A stretch of 64,000 nt of DNA from Paenibacillus kribbensis (GTDB lineage: Bacteria; Bacillota; Bacilli; Paenibacillales; Paenibacillaceae): NCBI RefSeq assembly GCF_002240415.1, contig NZ_CP020028.1, forward strand, positions 5,331,501 through 5,395,500, written 5' to 3'. The notes under the pieces are model-generated. The model worked only from the letters and a program-made list of their open reading frames with translations. It ran no database searches and was not told where the DNA came from. The translations under genes were made by a program, and so were the position numbers. Below, in pieces: positions 43,766 to 51,851 of this stretch (positions are counted from its first letter, which is position 1; every line of letters begins with the position of its first letter).

Positions 43766-46120
43766 TTATTCTTTTATTATTCCAAGATACTCATGGAAAG
43801 CCGGATTTATTTTGAACTTTTTGGATTGCCCAGTAATCACTGAGTGTCTCTGCGCAAGTTTGTTTGTAATCTTTGCAGGCTTTTTGTCACTGTAATATTC
43901 AAATTTATTTGGCCCTACTTCTTGTCCAAGAAAAGTCATTTCGCATAGTATTTGTATCAAAAACTCCAGATCTTCTTCTGAGTTGATTTTCAAACAATCT
44001 TCTACTTCCTCCTGAGTCAGTATTGACTTTTGTCCAACGAATTCATATAAGATTGATTCAAGATCCTTTACCCTTTTTCCGTTCTCAGGGAAAAGTGACT
44101 GTAACGCATACTCTGAATATGCGTATTCTGCAGTTTTAAAATCCTCTTCCTCCACTATTTTATGACCTCTATTTACTGCTTCCTGAAGAATTACTTTAAA
44201 TAAGAATATGATGTCGCGTGGTCGGGGGATGATTAAATTCTGAACATATTCCTTTAGTGGAACCCCGTCGACTGTTTCACAAAAATAATCTCTCCAAAAT
44301 GTTTCTGGGCTTGTAATCCCATTGCTACTATAATCAATGCGCTTCTCAATAACCCGGAATAACAACTTTGAATCTGACCAGTTTAAATATTTCGTCGCGA
44401 TTTTATCTCTTTCCGGCGCATGACTCATAATCCTTGAAAATATATCACTTCTCAAAAATACTATTAAAGATAAATTGACTTGTTCATGTTTATAGGTGTT
44501 TCGCTGAAATTCTCCAGTTATTTTATGGATAACATTTAAAAGTCCAAAAAGTAGATCACTTAAATTACTTAGATTAGCACTATCATTCCAACCTTTGTCC
44601 AAATTATCAACTAAAATCTTAACACTCTCTTTTTTTCGTAGAACGTTTCCTAAATGCGTTCTTAGTTGATGAAGCATGTTTTTATGCAAAAATTCACTGA
44701 CTTTTGAACGTTGCTGTTCAACACTATCAGATTTATTGATTGCCTTAAGATCTCCAACCACATTTTCTAGTCTAAGTGTAAAATCTGCATCAATAAGTCT
44801 TTTATTAGATCCTACAAAGTCCTCAAAATTTTTTTCGTCTTCAGTTTTCTGATAATGAAGAGGTTGATTGTTTAAATATTCATAGTACTGTCTTGCAATT
44901 TCAGTATAAATCAAATACTTCCAAATACTCTCTATAAAATGCCTTTGCTCCGAACTATATAGCATTTGCTCCATAATCCCTAAAACGCCCTCAAATTCAT
45001 GTCCTTGAGGTTGAATAGGAACCACAAAATTTCTTTTATCTAAGGACATTATATTTTTTAATTTAATTAAGTTTGCAGTCTTACCGGTCCCCTTCCTTCC
45101 TACAAACAAAATTTGCTGTGCATTTAATGCTTCTTTAAATTCAGCTGTTTCTATGAAGTACTCCATTAAATCTTGATTTTCATTTTCAGCCACATAATCT
45201 CCTAATACAAAGCTGGATAATTTCCCTGCAGCCTTTTGTTCTGCCTTATAGTCTTTATGCTCTCCAACCATTTCACGATATTTCTCAGTAATAGGTTCCA
45301 ACCATTTTTTTACTATACTTTCGCATCCAATCGCATTTTCATGTATTTGAAGATCATCATGATAATCTAATGGTCGTTGAAAGGGAGCATGCGCAAGTAA
45401 TAATGTATTTATTTTCATTCCTTTAGAAATCCCTGCGATTAGCGCTTTTCTTGCAACATCAAGTTGGCTTTCTTTTTCACTATCAATAGAGTGAAAGTGT
45501 ATAATCACTCCAAAAGCATTTGGCAACAAGTTTAAATACCAATTTAACGGCTGACTACCTTCATAGGGATCATCTATTTTCTTGGGAACCGGCAACTTGT
45601 TTATTAGACTATTTAAAGAGGTTGATGCACTTGTATTAGCTTCACATTTAAGGTAAAGTAAGCTCTTGTTCACATCTCCCTCCGGGATAATTATATTTGG
45701 TGTATCAGTATATTCATAAGGAATATCAGTGAAAAATCTATCAAAAAGCTCGTTTGCATTTTGATAACCTGCATAGCCAATTGTTGTTAGAAGATTAAAA
45801 CTTTTATAATTGGACGTTGCCTTAACATGGGTTGTGTTAAGTGATATCCAAATCTTCTTCTTATGAGCAATAGCATAACCCAATTCATAAAGCACATTAT
45901 AATTGAGATAAGTGAGATCACACATAAACAAATCACATTCTTGAATCGCTGTCAAAATATCACTTATAATAAACTTTCCACTAATAGAGTAGTTTTCCCA
46001 AGTAGTAATTGTAATATTATTTGACGATGAATCATTTATTTTTTTAACCGCTGTTCTTATATCTTCCAAAAGATCTAACTTTTGACTCGAGTAAGCATAA
46101 AAAGCTTTTTTTATTCTCAT
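43766..46120 (-). CDS. TIR/deoxyribosyltransferase-like + P-loop ATPase (Sll1717-like)
   Basis: A 784-aa two-part protein. N-terminal about 130 residues: KKAFYAYSSQKLDLLEDIR and CDLTYLNYNVLYELGYAIAH, the TIR/nucleoside-2-deoxyribosyltransferase-like pattern whose Glu (E79) is the usual catalytic residue for NAD or nucleoside cleavage. A linker of about 200 residues follows. The C-terminal half is a P-loop NTPase: Walker A FVGRKGTGKT near 340, Walker B-like VKILVDNLDKGW near 505, then Arg fingers and winged-helix-like segments, resembling the Sll1717 family. GAGGAGG 9 nt upstream of ATG 46120 fixes the start. Effector-plus-ATPase is a common defence architecture; antiphage function is inferred. 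Confidence 0.7.
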   Translation of the reverse strand: MRIKKAFYAYSSQKLDLLEDIRTAVKKINDSSSNNITITTWENYSISGKFIISDILTAIQECDLFMCDLTYLNYNVLYELGYAIAHKKKIWISLNTTHVKATSNYKSFNLLTTIGYAGYQNANELFDRFFTDIPYEYTDTPNIIIPEGDVNKSLLYLKCEANTSASTSLNSLINKLPVPKKIDDPYEGSQPLNWYLNLLPNAFGVIIHFHSIDSEKESQLDVARKALIAGISKGMKINTLLLAHAPFQRPLDYHDDLQIHENAIGCESIVKKWLEPITEKYREMVGEHKDYKAEQKAAGKLSSFVLGDYVAENENQDLMEYFIETAEFKEALNAQQILFVGRKGTGKTANLIKLKNIMSLDKRNFVVPIQPQGHEFEGVLGIMEQMLYSSEQRHFIESIWKYLIYTEIARQYYEYLNNQPLHYQKTEDEKNFEDFVGSNKRLIDADFTLRLENVVGDLKAINKSDSVEQQRSKVSEFLHKNMLHQLRTHLGNVLRKKESVKILVDNLDKGWNDSANLSNLSDLLFGLLNVIHKITGEFQRNTYKHEQVNLSLIVFLRSDIFSRIMSHAPERDKIATKYLNWSDSKLLFRVIEKRIDYSSNGITSPETFWRDYFCETVDGVPLKEYVQNLIIPRPRDIIFLFKVILQEAVNRGHKIVEEEDFKTAEYAYSEYALQSLFPENGKRVKDLESILYEFVGQKSILTQEEVEDCLKINSEEDLEFLIQILCEMTFLGQEVGPNKFEYYSDKKPAKITNKLAQRHSVITGQSKKFKINPAFHEYLGIIKE

Positions 46121-46160
46121 ATGCATTATCCTCCTCTAAACCCAACCTTCTTTTAACAAT

Positions 46161-46193
46161 AATACTAACTGAATACTAACTGAATACTGACTG
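46161..46193. repeat. 11-bp tandem repeat in the leader of the ATPase gene
   Basis: Three copies of AATACTAACTG (the last reads AATACTGACTG), located 40-75 bp upstream of the 784-aa gene's start. A possible operator. Confidence 0.75.
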
Positions 46194-46645
46194 CTTATGG
46201 CCCGTTCTTAACTTGCATATGATTTTCATGGTAGTATATACCTACAATCTTCTCCTCCATAATCTTCTTTTTTTGATTCTAATATACCATTCTTTTCCGT
46301 TTTAGTCCTATTTAAAATCCAAATTGATTTACAAATATATAAGTAGCTTCTGCACCGCCTGCAAGAGTTACTTTTTTGCTATTCTGATTGGCTTGCCGGA
46401 AAAACTTGCTGATTGGGCTAAATATCATTTATAATGATGACAATATGAAATCTATTAATTGTCTCTGTTGCATGAGCAAACGGAGAATAGGGACAGCTCT
46501 ACTGAAGAGCTGCATTGAATTATTATTTGGGCGCAAAGCTACCGAATACCAAATTTGGAAGCCAAAAGCACTTTTTTTCTTTGCCGCCTTTTAGGATCGG
46601 TGCGAAGAACAGAATTTTACAGATTAAGCACAAGTCTATTTTTGC

Positions 46646-46683
46646 ATGCCCTATTTAGGCATGTTCAAAAGGGCTTTTTTTTG
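46646..46683 (+). terminator. Terminator hairpin with T8
   Basis: GCCCT pairs with AGGGC immediately before T8, and GCATGCC/GGCATGT can form inside it. No plus-strand gene ends here, so it could end an unannotated small RNA. Confidence 0.6.
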
Positions 46684-46928
46684 CTTACAATCGATTGTAG
46701 AAGGCATTTTATGCCACCATAATCGGATTTTTTAATATACAGGTTGCTTCGGCTCACATCGCAAACACTAATAGCAAACACTAATATCTGAAGATATTTA
46801 ACATGAGAATTATGAGATTTTGACAGACTTTATGAAGCGGAAAAAGGTTTGTAGAAAGATGAATCCTGCATTTTTGTTTAGGTATGACTGTTGAAATGGC
46901 CAATCGGATTTTTTGATTGGCCACATAT

Positions 46929-47150
46929 TTATGACCAAGACCATAACTCCACCACAAAGTCGCTTTCGACTATAGATGGTTGAAAAAGTGGAGTACGAAT
47001 TAGTGCATCGCCGGGCACTGATCGCAGTTTTTCAATCGGCACGAAGTGATCTAACCCGAAGGATCGGACACGTTGCGATAAGCCGTTAGTGGCTGGATCG
47101 CTGGGAGTCGTATGCAGAAGCATACGCCAGTTAGGGCTGTACTCCAACAA
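46929..47150 (-). CDS. Unrecognised 73-aa open frame
   Basis: TTG-started frame encoding WRMLLHTTPSDPATNGLSQR and PLFQPSIVESDFVVELWSWS. Composition is coding-like but there is no good ribosome binding site. It may be the C-terminus of a lost gene. Confidence 0.3.
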   Translation of the reverse strand: MLEYSPNWRMLLHTTPSDPATNGLSQRVRSFGLDHFVPIEKLRSVPGDALIRTPLFQPSIVESDFVVELWSWS

Positions 47151-47427
47151 AGATTACTCATATTTGCGAACTGAATATGATGGGCCGGCGTTAGAGAGAA
47201 AGCGTGACAGCGTAAACCTTATCAGCACTTTTTTATTCACCTAAAAAGGAGAAGGGATAAAGCATGGGTCAAACATAATTGGTGTTACAAAACGCAACTA
47301 CCGCACCCTATAATCTCGTATTCCTACAAGTTTTCAGGTGGAAAAATAAAACTGATTGCAAAAGGGCCCCTACGGTTTCTTGATGTAAGACACAACAAAT
47401 CTATTAAATTTGAAAGGGGTTTTGTAC

Positions 47428-47670
47428 ATGCAACACAACATTAATGAACTCATTCATTCCGCCTTTGTCTGGGCAACACACGTAGACTGGAGCGGAGCAA
47501 TAAACAACACCTTCGATTGGCTCGACAAAGCCATTGTTGTTATTGAACTTGTTCTTGTTGCAAAGACACACGATAAGGACACGCCTCCTAAGGACCATCA
47601 AGGTTCTCCAAAAAGAAGAAGTAAACGAAATAGCTCTTATCGATATCGAAAAGGGATACGCAAAAGATAA
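47428..47670 (+). CDS. Small hypothetical protein with hydrophobic helix and basic tail
   Basis: 80 aa from ATG 47428, after AAAGGGG. An N-terminal amphipathic section, one hydrophobic helix (KAIVVIELVLVAK) and a strongly basic C-terminus (KRRSKRNSSYRYRKGIRKR). A terminator follows 20 bp after the stop. The membrane-plus-basic-tail pattern resembles small toxins or bacteriocin-like peptides, but this is unproven. Confidence 0.5.
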   Translation: MQHNINELIHSAFVWATHVDWSGAINNTFDWLDKAIVVIELVLVAKTHDKDTPPKDHQGSPKRRSKRNSSYRYRKGIRKR

Positions 47671-47690
47671 TTGTGATTGTTCAGAGAACT

Positions 47691-47719
47691 GCTCCTGCAG
47701 ATGCAGGAGCTGCTTTTTT
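47691..47719 (+). terminator. Terminator
   Basis: GCTCCTGCA/TGCAGGAGC with a 2-nt loop, then TGCTTTTTTG. Confidence 0.88.
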
Positions 47720-47868
47720 GTTACCTTCTTAATTACATTTTATGACATGAGAAAATGTATATAAATATCATCCAAGGCATTTTATAGAATAATTAAGATC
47801 GTTATGTGGGAAGGGTAAAAGTTTTGCATAAGAAGGATGTGGTCTCTGACTGAACATAGTGAGTTAAC

Positions 47869-48036
47869 CTATTTATTCTGGTACATGCGATTGTGCTGAT
47901 TAATTAGTTCGTCCAAAATCATAGACTGCTCAAGTACGCAAACATGTCCGAAACCATACTGTTCGTACAGGTCATGCAATCGTTGCCGGGCACTTTCCAT
48001 CTGTTGATTTAACGTTAAGGGTTCATCTACGTTCAT
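47869..48036 (-). CDS. Spo0E-family aspartyl-phosphate phosphatase
   Basis: A 55-aa helical hairpin protein: RQRLHDLYEQYGFG, then LEQSMILDELINQHNRMY, which carries the family's S-x-x-x-L-D signature. AGGAGGTTGAAGGT precedes ATG 48036. Family members dephosphorylate Spo0A-P and delay sporulation. It is next to an XRE/TPR (RRNPP-like) regulator and peptide gene, grouping two kinds of phosphorelay or quorum control. Confidence 0.85.
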   Translation of the reverse strand: MNVDEPLTLNQQMESARQRLHDLYEQYGFGHVCVLEQSMILDELINQHNRMYQNK

Positions 48037-48131
48037 ACCTTCAACCTCCTAGTGAATCTCATTTTAGGAGGTAATGAACAAATACATTATGATCATTTTT
48101 TACTCAAAAACCACAAAATATAACAAAAAAA

Positions 48132-48151
48132 GACCAGCATGAAAGCTGGTC
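48132..48151 (-). terminator. Terminator of the regulator-peptide operon
   Basis: GACCAGC/GCTGGTC with a 6-nt loop, followed on the minus strand by T7-8. Confidence 0.85.
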
Positions 48152-48177
48152 AGTAGGTATTGAATGAATAACTTGTA

Positions 48178-48297
48178 TCACATTCCACCAACGTGATCTT
48201 GCGGTGTTAACCTGCCAGAAGTCGGATTCTGAGCTGGTACTACGAATACCAGTAAGCAGCTAACCGTCACTAAGATTAAAGCCATCTTTTTTATCAT
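48178..48297 (-). CDS. Phr-like secreted signalling peptide precursor
   Basis: 39 aa: basic start MIKKMALILVTVSCLLVFVV, a hydrophobic export segment, then NPTSGRLTPQDHVGGM. AGGAGGTG lies 9 nt before ATG 48297. It overlaps the 3' end of the XRE/TPR regulator gene by 38 bp and is followed by the operon's terminator. A short exported C-terminal peptide beside a TPR regulator is the hallmark of RRNPP quorum systems; the active peptide is probably within the last 5-10 residues. Confidence 0.75.
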   Translation of the reverse strand: MIKKMALILVTVSCLLVFVVPAQNPTSGRLTPQDHVGGM

Positions 48298-49657
48298 TTC
48301 TATCCCACACCTCCTCATGCATGGATTGGAACTGAGTCTGTGTTTCAGGAGCCGCATGTGTACTAAAACGGGAAAATAGCCCAACACAATTGGTAATAAG
48401 TAGCCCGTGATTAATTGTAACAGCTTTTTCAAAAGCCTTTATTAAACATTTGAAACCATATGGATATCTACCTTTATTTAGGCTGTATTTAGCCAATTTG
48501 TACCAAAAACGAACGTACTGTTGTGGTAAGAATTGCTGTGTATACGTATCAGAAGATGATGGTTCCCGATATGCTGCAATTTGGGGTTCAAAGCGCTGAA
48601 GGATATGATCGACATTCATATTATATCGGTTGGCTGCTTCAATGATGTTAAGAAGTTCAGCGAAGATTTCTTTTTCACCAGCCATGTACTCTACGTAATC
48701 CGGCAGTACGCTGATATCTCCAGACATAAGTCTATTAACATAGGTATTAATTTTTGCCCATTGCTGATATTGCCGCTTCCAATAAAGTGACTCAGGATCG
48801 TTCTCCTTTACCCAGCTTAGATCAGCATAACAATGAATATGTTCTAATGCCTGCTCATATTCTCCTCTTGCATCACAAGCATTAGCACACAGCAACTCAG
48901 AATAAGCTATGTAGGTAAAAAGCGGTTTACTTGGACTTTTTTTCGGCTCTGTTTCTATTCTCTTAGAGTTATGAGCTAAATTATATTGAATCTGTGCTAA
49001 TTGGCCCATTTGATATGAAAATTCAGTAACCTTGTCCCACAAGCTCAATGCTCTATATACGTTTGCTAAATCTTTCAAAGCATCCAATTGATCTATCTCG
49101 TTTAAACGATGGACAAACGACTCAAACTTAGTTGCCGCATTCAAGTTAAGATTTCGATCTTTCCCTATCCGGATGATGAACAGTCGATACTGGCAAACTG
49201 CTAATCGCTCTGAATGCTGCTTTCTTTCACTTTCAGCCACATTTTCATAAAGGAGAGCCGCCGCGTCCTGGTAAGCTTTTTGGAAAAAGTCCTCAGCCAG
49301 TTCAAAAAGTAATGGTATGTAGGTAGGAGTATCTAGCAACAGACTCACAACGCTTTGTATGCAATCCAAACGGCCAAGCTCCGCACATCGATATAAAAAT
49401 GGGCTTGTTTTTCGCCAATTCAGGGGTGATTCTTTGATGCACTCTTCAATGTAACGTTCATAAAAATAGTCTGGTGATAATCCCATCCCGGCAGTAATAC
49501 GATCCAGTTGATTAACAGATATAGAACGATTCCCTGTGACGATGCCACTCACTGTACCTACATTTAAATCAGTGATATGACCAAACTCGGTCATAGTTAT
49601 GCCTTGCTGTTTCAAATATCTTTCAATCTCTGCGCGTATCATAGGTGTGATTTCCAT
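48260..49657 (-). CDS. XRE/TPR transcriptional regulator, RRNPP-like
   Basis: A 465-aa protein with an N-terminal XRE helix-turn-helix (ITDLNVGTVSGIVTGNRSIS) and an all-helical TPR-rich remainder (about 90-440, e.g. CQYRLFIIRIGKDRNLNLNA, LANVYRALSLWDKVTEFSYQ). AAAGGGTGG precedes ATG 49657. Such proteins bind re-imported oligopeptides via the TPRs and switch DNA binding. The overlapping peptide gene at 48178-48297 is the predicted ligand source. Confidence 0.82.
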   Translation of the reverse strand: MEITPMIRAEIERYLKQQGITMTEFGHITDLNVGTVSGIVTGNRSISVNQLDRITAGMGLSPDYFYERYIEECIKESPLNWRKTSPFLYRCAELGRLDCIQSVVSLLLDTPTYIPLLFELAEDFFQKAYQDAAALLYENVAESERKQHSERLAVCQYRLFIIRIGKDRNLNLNAATKFESFVHRLNEIDQLDALKDLANVYRALSLWDKVTEFSYQMGQLAQIQYNLAHNSKRIETEPKKSPSKPLFTYIAYSELLCANACDARGEYEQALEHIHCYADLSWVKENDPESLYWKRQYQQWAKINTYVNRLMSGDISVLPDYVEYMAGEKEIFAELLNIIEAANRYNMNVDHILQRFEPQIAAYREPSSSDTYTQQFLPQQYVRFWYKLAKYSLNKGRYPYGFKCLIKAFEKAVTINHGLLITNCVGLFSRFSTHAAPETQTQFQSMHEEVWDRNDKKDGFNLSDG

Positions 49658-49807
49658 GAATAAACCACCCTTTCAATATGAACTTTGGAATGTGCAAATT
49701 TAATCAAAAGCAAAAATTGTAAAACTTATAATATAATTGAGTATTTGTATGTTTTCAATATACCATCTTTTGGTACAACAATAAATACTTTTATAGGAGA
49801 TCATTGG

Positions 49808-50059
49808 ATGATGTACGCAAAAATGACAAGAAATCTAGAGTCTTTTGGTAGAGTGGTAATCCCCAAAGACACACTCACTACGTGTAACATTGTTCCGCAT
49901 GATTCTGTGGAATTTTTTATAGATGCTGAATCGAGGACGATAGCCCTGCGCAAATACTCGGGACACTCTTGTACATTTTGCAATTCAAGCGAAGAATTAA
50001 GCCACTTTAAGGGTTCCCTGATATGTAAAAACTGTACGTATACGCTCAAAATCATTTAG
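49808..50059 (+). CDS. AbrB-type regulator with zinc ribbon
   Basis: 83 aa: an AbrB/SpoVT swapped-hairpin domain (RNLESFGRVVIPKDTLTTCN, HDSVEFFIDAESRTIALRKY) followed by a CTFC...CKNC zinc ribbon. AGGAGA at 7 nt fixes ATG 49808; an upstream frame to 49685 lacks a ribosome binding site. It is 11 bp ahead of a longer paralogue, so the two are co-transcribed and may form heteromers. Confidence 0.85.
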   Translation: MMYAKMTRNLESFGRVVIPKDTLTTCNIVPHDSVEFFIDAESRTIALRKYSGHSCTFCNSSEELSHFKGSLICKNCTYTLKII

Positions 50060-50070
50060 GAGGATATCAA

Positions 50071-50517
50071 ATGAAGAGAACAGGTATGACACGTCCTTTA
50101 GATACGTTAGGCCGGATTGTTATTCCCAAAGAAATCCGGGCCTCGATGGGAATTGAAATTGGCGACCCTTTAGAATTTTATCTGGATACTGAATCTGGTT
50201 TTATGGGTGTTGGAAAGTATAACGGGCTTTCCTGTAAATTATGCAATTCGACCCAGGATTTAAGCTATTTCAAAAGTTCACTTTTATGTAAGCAATGTAT
50301 ACTCGACATGAAGGGGAACGTAGGTGTTAGTCCCGTTCCTACCCCTGCTGTTAAGGAACCTGCGTATAAAGAACATAAAGTCCATCGGTCTTCATTACAA
50401 TTGCTTAAAAGTCTACAACAGCTCATGCGTGAACATCCAAAAGCCAAGCAGAGCGAATATGCCGTATGGCTTGGCGTGTCACAAGGCCGAATATCTCAGT
50501 TGAAAAAATTATTATAG
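50071..50517 (+). CDS. AbrB-type regulator with zinc ribbon and C-terminal HTH
   Basis: 148 aa: AbrB domain (TRPLDTLGRIVIPKEIRASM), zinc ribbon CKLC...CKQC at about residues 56-78, a Pro-rich linker and a C-terminal helix-turn-helix (KQSEYAVWLGVSQGRISQLK). TAGGAGGATATCAA precedes ATG 50071. The truncated copy at 6243-6563 lacks its AbrB domain. A transition-state-type regulator is likely. Confidence 0.88.
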   Translation: MKRTGMTRPLDTLGRIVIPKEIRASMGIEIGDPLEFYLDTESGFMGVGKYNGLSCKLCNSTQDLSYFKSSLLCKQCILDMKGNVGVSPVPTPAVKEPAYKEHKVHRSSLQLLKSLQQLMREHPKAKQSEYAVWLGVSQGRISQLKKLL

Positions 50518-50635
50518 GAGTATCGTTCGGATTTTAAAGTAAATACCTTGGATAATCATGTGCAGACATTCCATCCTCATGGATTTGTTGTATGATGATA
50601 CAATAAGAATAGCCGTGATGCTAGCGTACATCACG
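50518..50635. other. Short gap before the chimeric relic
   Basis: Nothing recognised except weak promoter-like sequence. Confidence 0.3.
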
Positions 50636-50888
50636 CAGCCGTTCATCGTCACGCAAATCATAGGTAAAGCGCTCGTAGACAAATGTCAGCAGCCTGTGCA
50701 CCGCCAAAAAGAGCCGATCAGACTGCAAACGCTCTCACTCGGTTTCCGCCATTTTTTTGCTAACAATATGCAGCAAAATATAATCTAGCTCTCCTGGGGG
50801 ACAAGTGATATCAAAGGCTTGTTCCATGGTCTACCAGATTTCAGTCGATCAAAAGCTGGAATTCGAGTTTACTGTGCAACGGGTATAA
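50636..50888. pseudogene. Chimeric relic of PRD regulator and lacZ fragments
   Basis: 50636-50827 aligns without gaps to 52836-53027 inside the PRD regulator gene (22 differences in 192 bp, about 88% identity by eye). 50832-50888 matches the last 57 bp of lacZ (36226-36282) including the stop. The first is in the minus-coding orientation, the second plus, so the two ends abut tail to tail. A terminator follows at 50893-50940. This shows that a paralogous locus with convergent lacZ-like and PRD-like genes was largely deleted. Confidence 0.85.
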
Positions 50889-50892
50889 ACAA

Positions 50893-50940
50893 AAGCCAAG
50901 CCCTTCCACTTCTCTCATGAGAGGCTGGAAGGGCTTTTGT
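50893..50940. terminator. Terminator following the lacZ relic
   Basis: AAAGCC-AGCCCTTCCA pairs with TGGAAGGGCTTTTG around a 17-nt loop containing a small CTCTCATGAGAG stem. Confidence 0.75.
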
Positions 50941-51115
50941 ACATTCGATTAGCTGGTAGCCAGATTGACATATGCCCGCATTCCTCCGGGTATTCCCGGC
51001 AAAAGACTGATACTGGGTCTCCGGTATAAAAACTGAATTAAAAGATATGTTTAAATACCACGAGAACATGTATAATTGTTATAACAGTTGAAAAATATAA
51101 TAAGGAAGACAAAAT

Positions 51116-51379
51116 ATGGGTAAGGTGATTGGAATGGAGCGTAAAATTACTAAATTCGGAAATAGCTTAGGGATTACGATGACAGAAGCCATTAAGCAGC
51201 TCGGACTGGGCCTGGGAGATACAGTTCAGGTTGAAGTAGATCACACGAGCGGACAAATCATCATACAAAAATCGAACAAAATAACTCTGCCCTCGGGGTT
51301 AAGTGATGATTTTTTTGAAACCCTTTCTCAAGTAATGGATTCATATGACGAAACCCTCAAAGGACTTAAGGATAGATGA
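51116..51379 (+). CDS. AbrB/MazE-type antitoxin
   Basis: 87 aa: RKITKFGNSLGITMTEAIKQ is the swapped-hairpin DNA-binding domain, and the C-terminal acidic tail (DDFFETLSQVMDSYDETLKG) is the probable toxin-binding part. AAGGAAGA precedes ATG 51116; ATG 51134 is an alternative. It overlaps the toxin start by 4 bp (ATGA), as is typical for autoregulated TA operons. A TATAAT box is at 51071-51076. Confidence 0.88.
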   Translation: MGKVIGMERKITKFGNSLGITMTEAIKQLGLGLGDTVQVEVDHTSGQIIIQKSNKITLPSGLSDDFFETLSQVMDSYDETLKGLKDR

Positions 51380-51777
51380 GTAGCATTCGTTTCTTAACCA
51401 TTCCAGAAGTTATAGCTATTCATGTTGCCATGATTGAAAGATACAGTAAAAGCGAACAAATCGGCTTCAAAGATATCCGTTTGCTTGAGTCTGCTGTTCT
51501 ACGTCCTCAATCATCGGCATTTAGTGAAGATACTTACCCCACAATATTCAGCAAAGCAGCCGCATTATTTGAATCTCTAGGACAAAACCATCCTTTCCAT
51601 CATGCAAATAAGCGAACGGCTTTTACTGCATTACTCATGTTTTTGCGCTACAATAACTTTCAATTTAAAATGGATCAGAAAGCAGCTGAAGATTTTACTG
51701 TCGATATGGTTAATCATAAATTTTCGTTGGATCAACTCGCTTTATTAATCGAGCTTCACTCATCCAAGCTACACTAG
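51376..51777 (+). CDS. doc: Doc-type toxin (Fic fold)
   Basis: 133 aa with the Doc/Fic active-site motif HPFHHANKRT near residues 72-81. Doc kinases phosphorylate and inactivate EF-Tu, arresting translation. It is translationally coupled to the antitoxin. A terminator follows. Length and motif match the family (about 125 aa). Confidence 0.93.
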   Translation: MSSIRFLTIPEVIAIHVAMIERYSKSEQIGFKDIRLLESAVLRPQSSAFSEDTYPTIFSKAAALFESLGQNHPFHHANKRTAFTALLMFLRYNNFQFKMDQKAAEDFTVDMVNHKFSLDQLALLIELHSSKLH

Positions 51778-51784
51778 TGAACCG

Positions 51785-51812
51785 AAAAAAGAGATCGCGA
51801 ACGATCTCTTTT
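51785..51812. terminator. Terminator after doc
   Basis: AAAAGAGATCG/CGATCTCTTTT around CGAA. Bidirectional. Confidence 0.88.
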
Positions 51813-51851
51813 ATATTGCTTCATATCATGAGACTACAGGCTGGTCAGCTC

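Larger units (their letters stand above)
46194..47263. other. About 1.1 kb without a supported gene
   Basis: Contains a terminator (46646-46683), a 9-bp perfect hairpin TGGCCAATC/GATTGGCCA at 46899-46923, and a minus-strand 73-aa open frame (46929-47150). A strong ribosome binding site at about 47247 precedes an ATG (47264) whose frame stops after four codons but continues coding-like (LVLQNATTAPYNLVFLQVFR), so a small gene may have been lost here. Confidence 0.4.

Noticed and set aside
46388..46594. 68-codon plus frame
   Set aside because: TTG start with no ribosome binding site and no recognisable features in an AT-rich gap.
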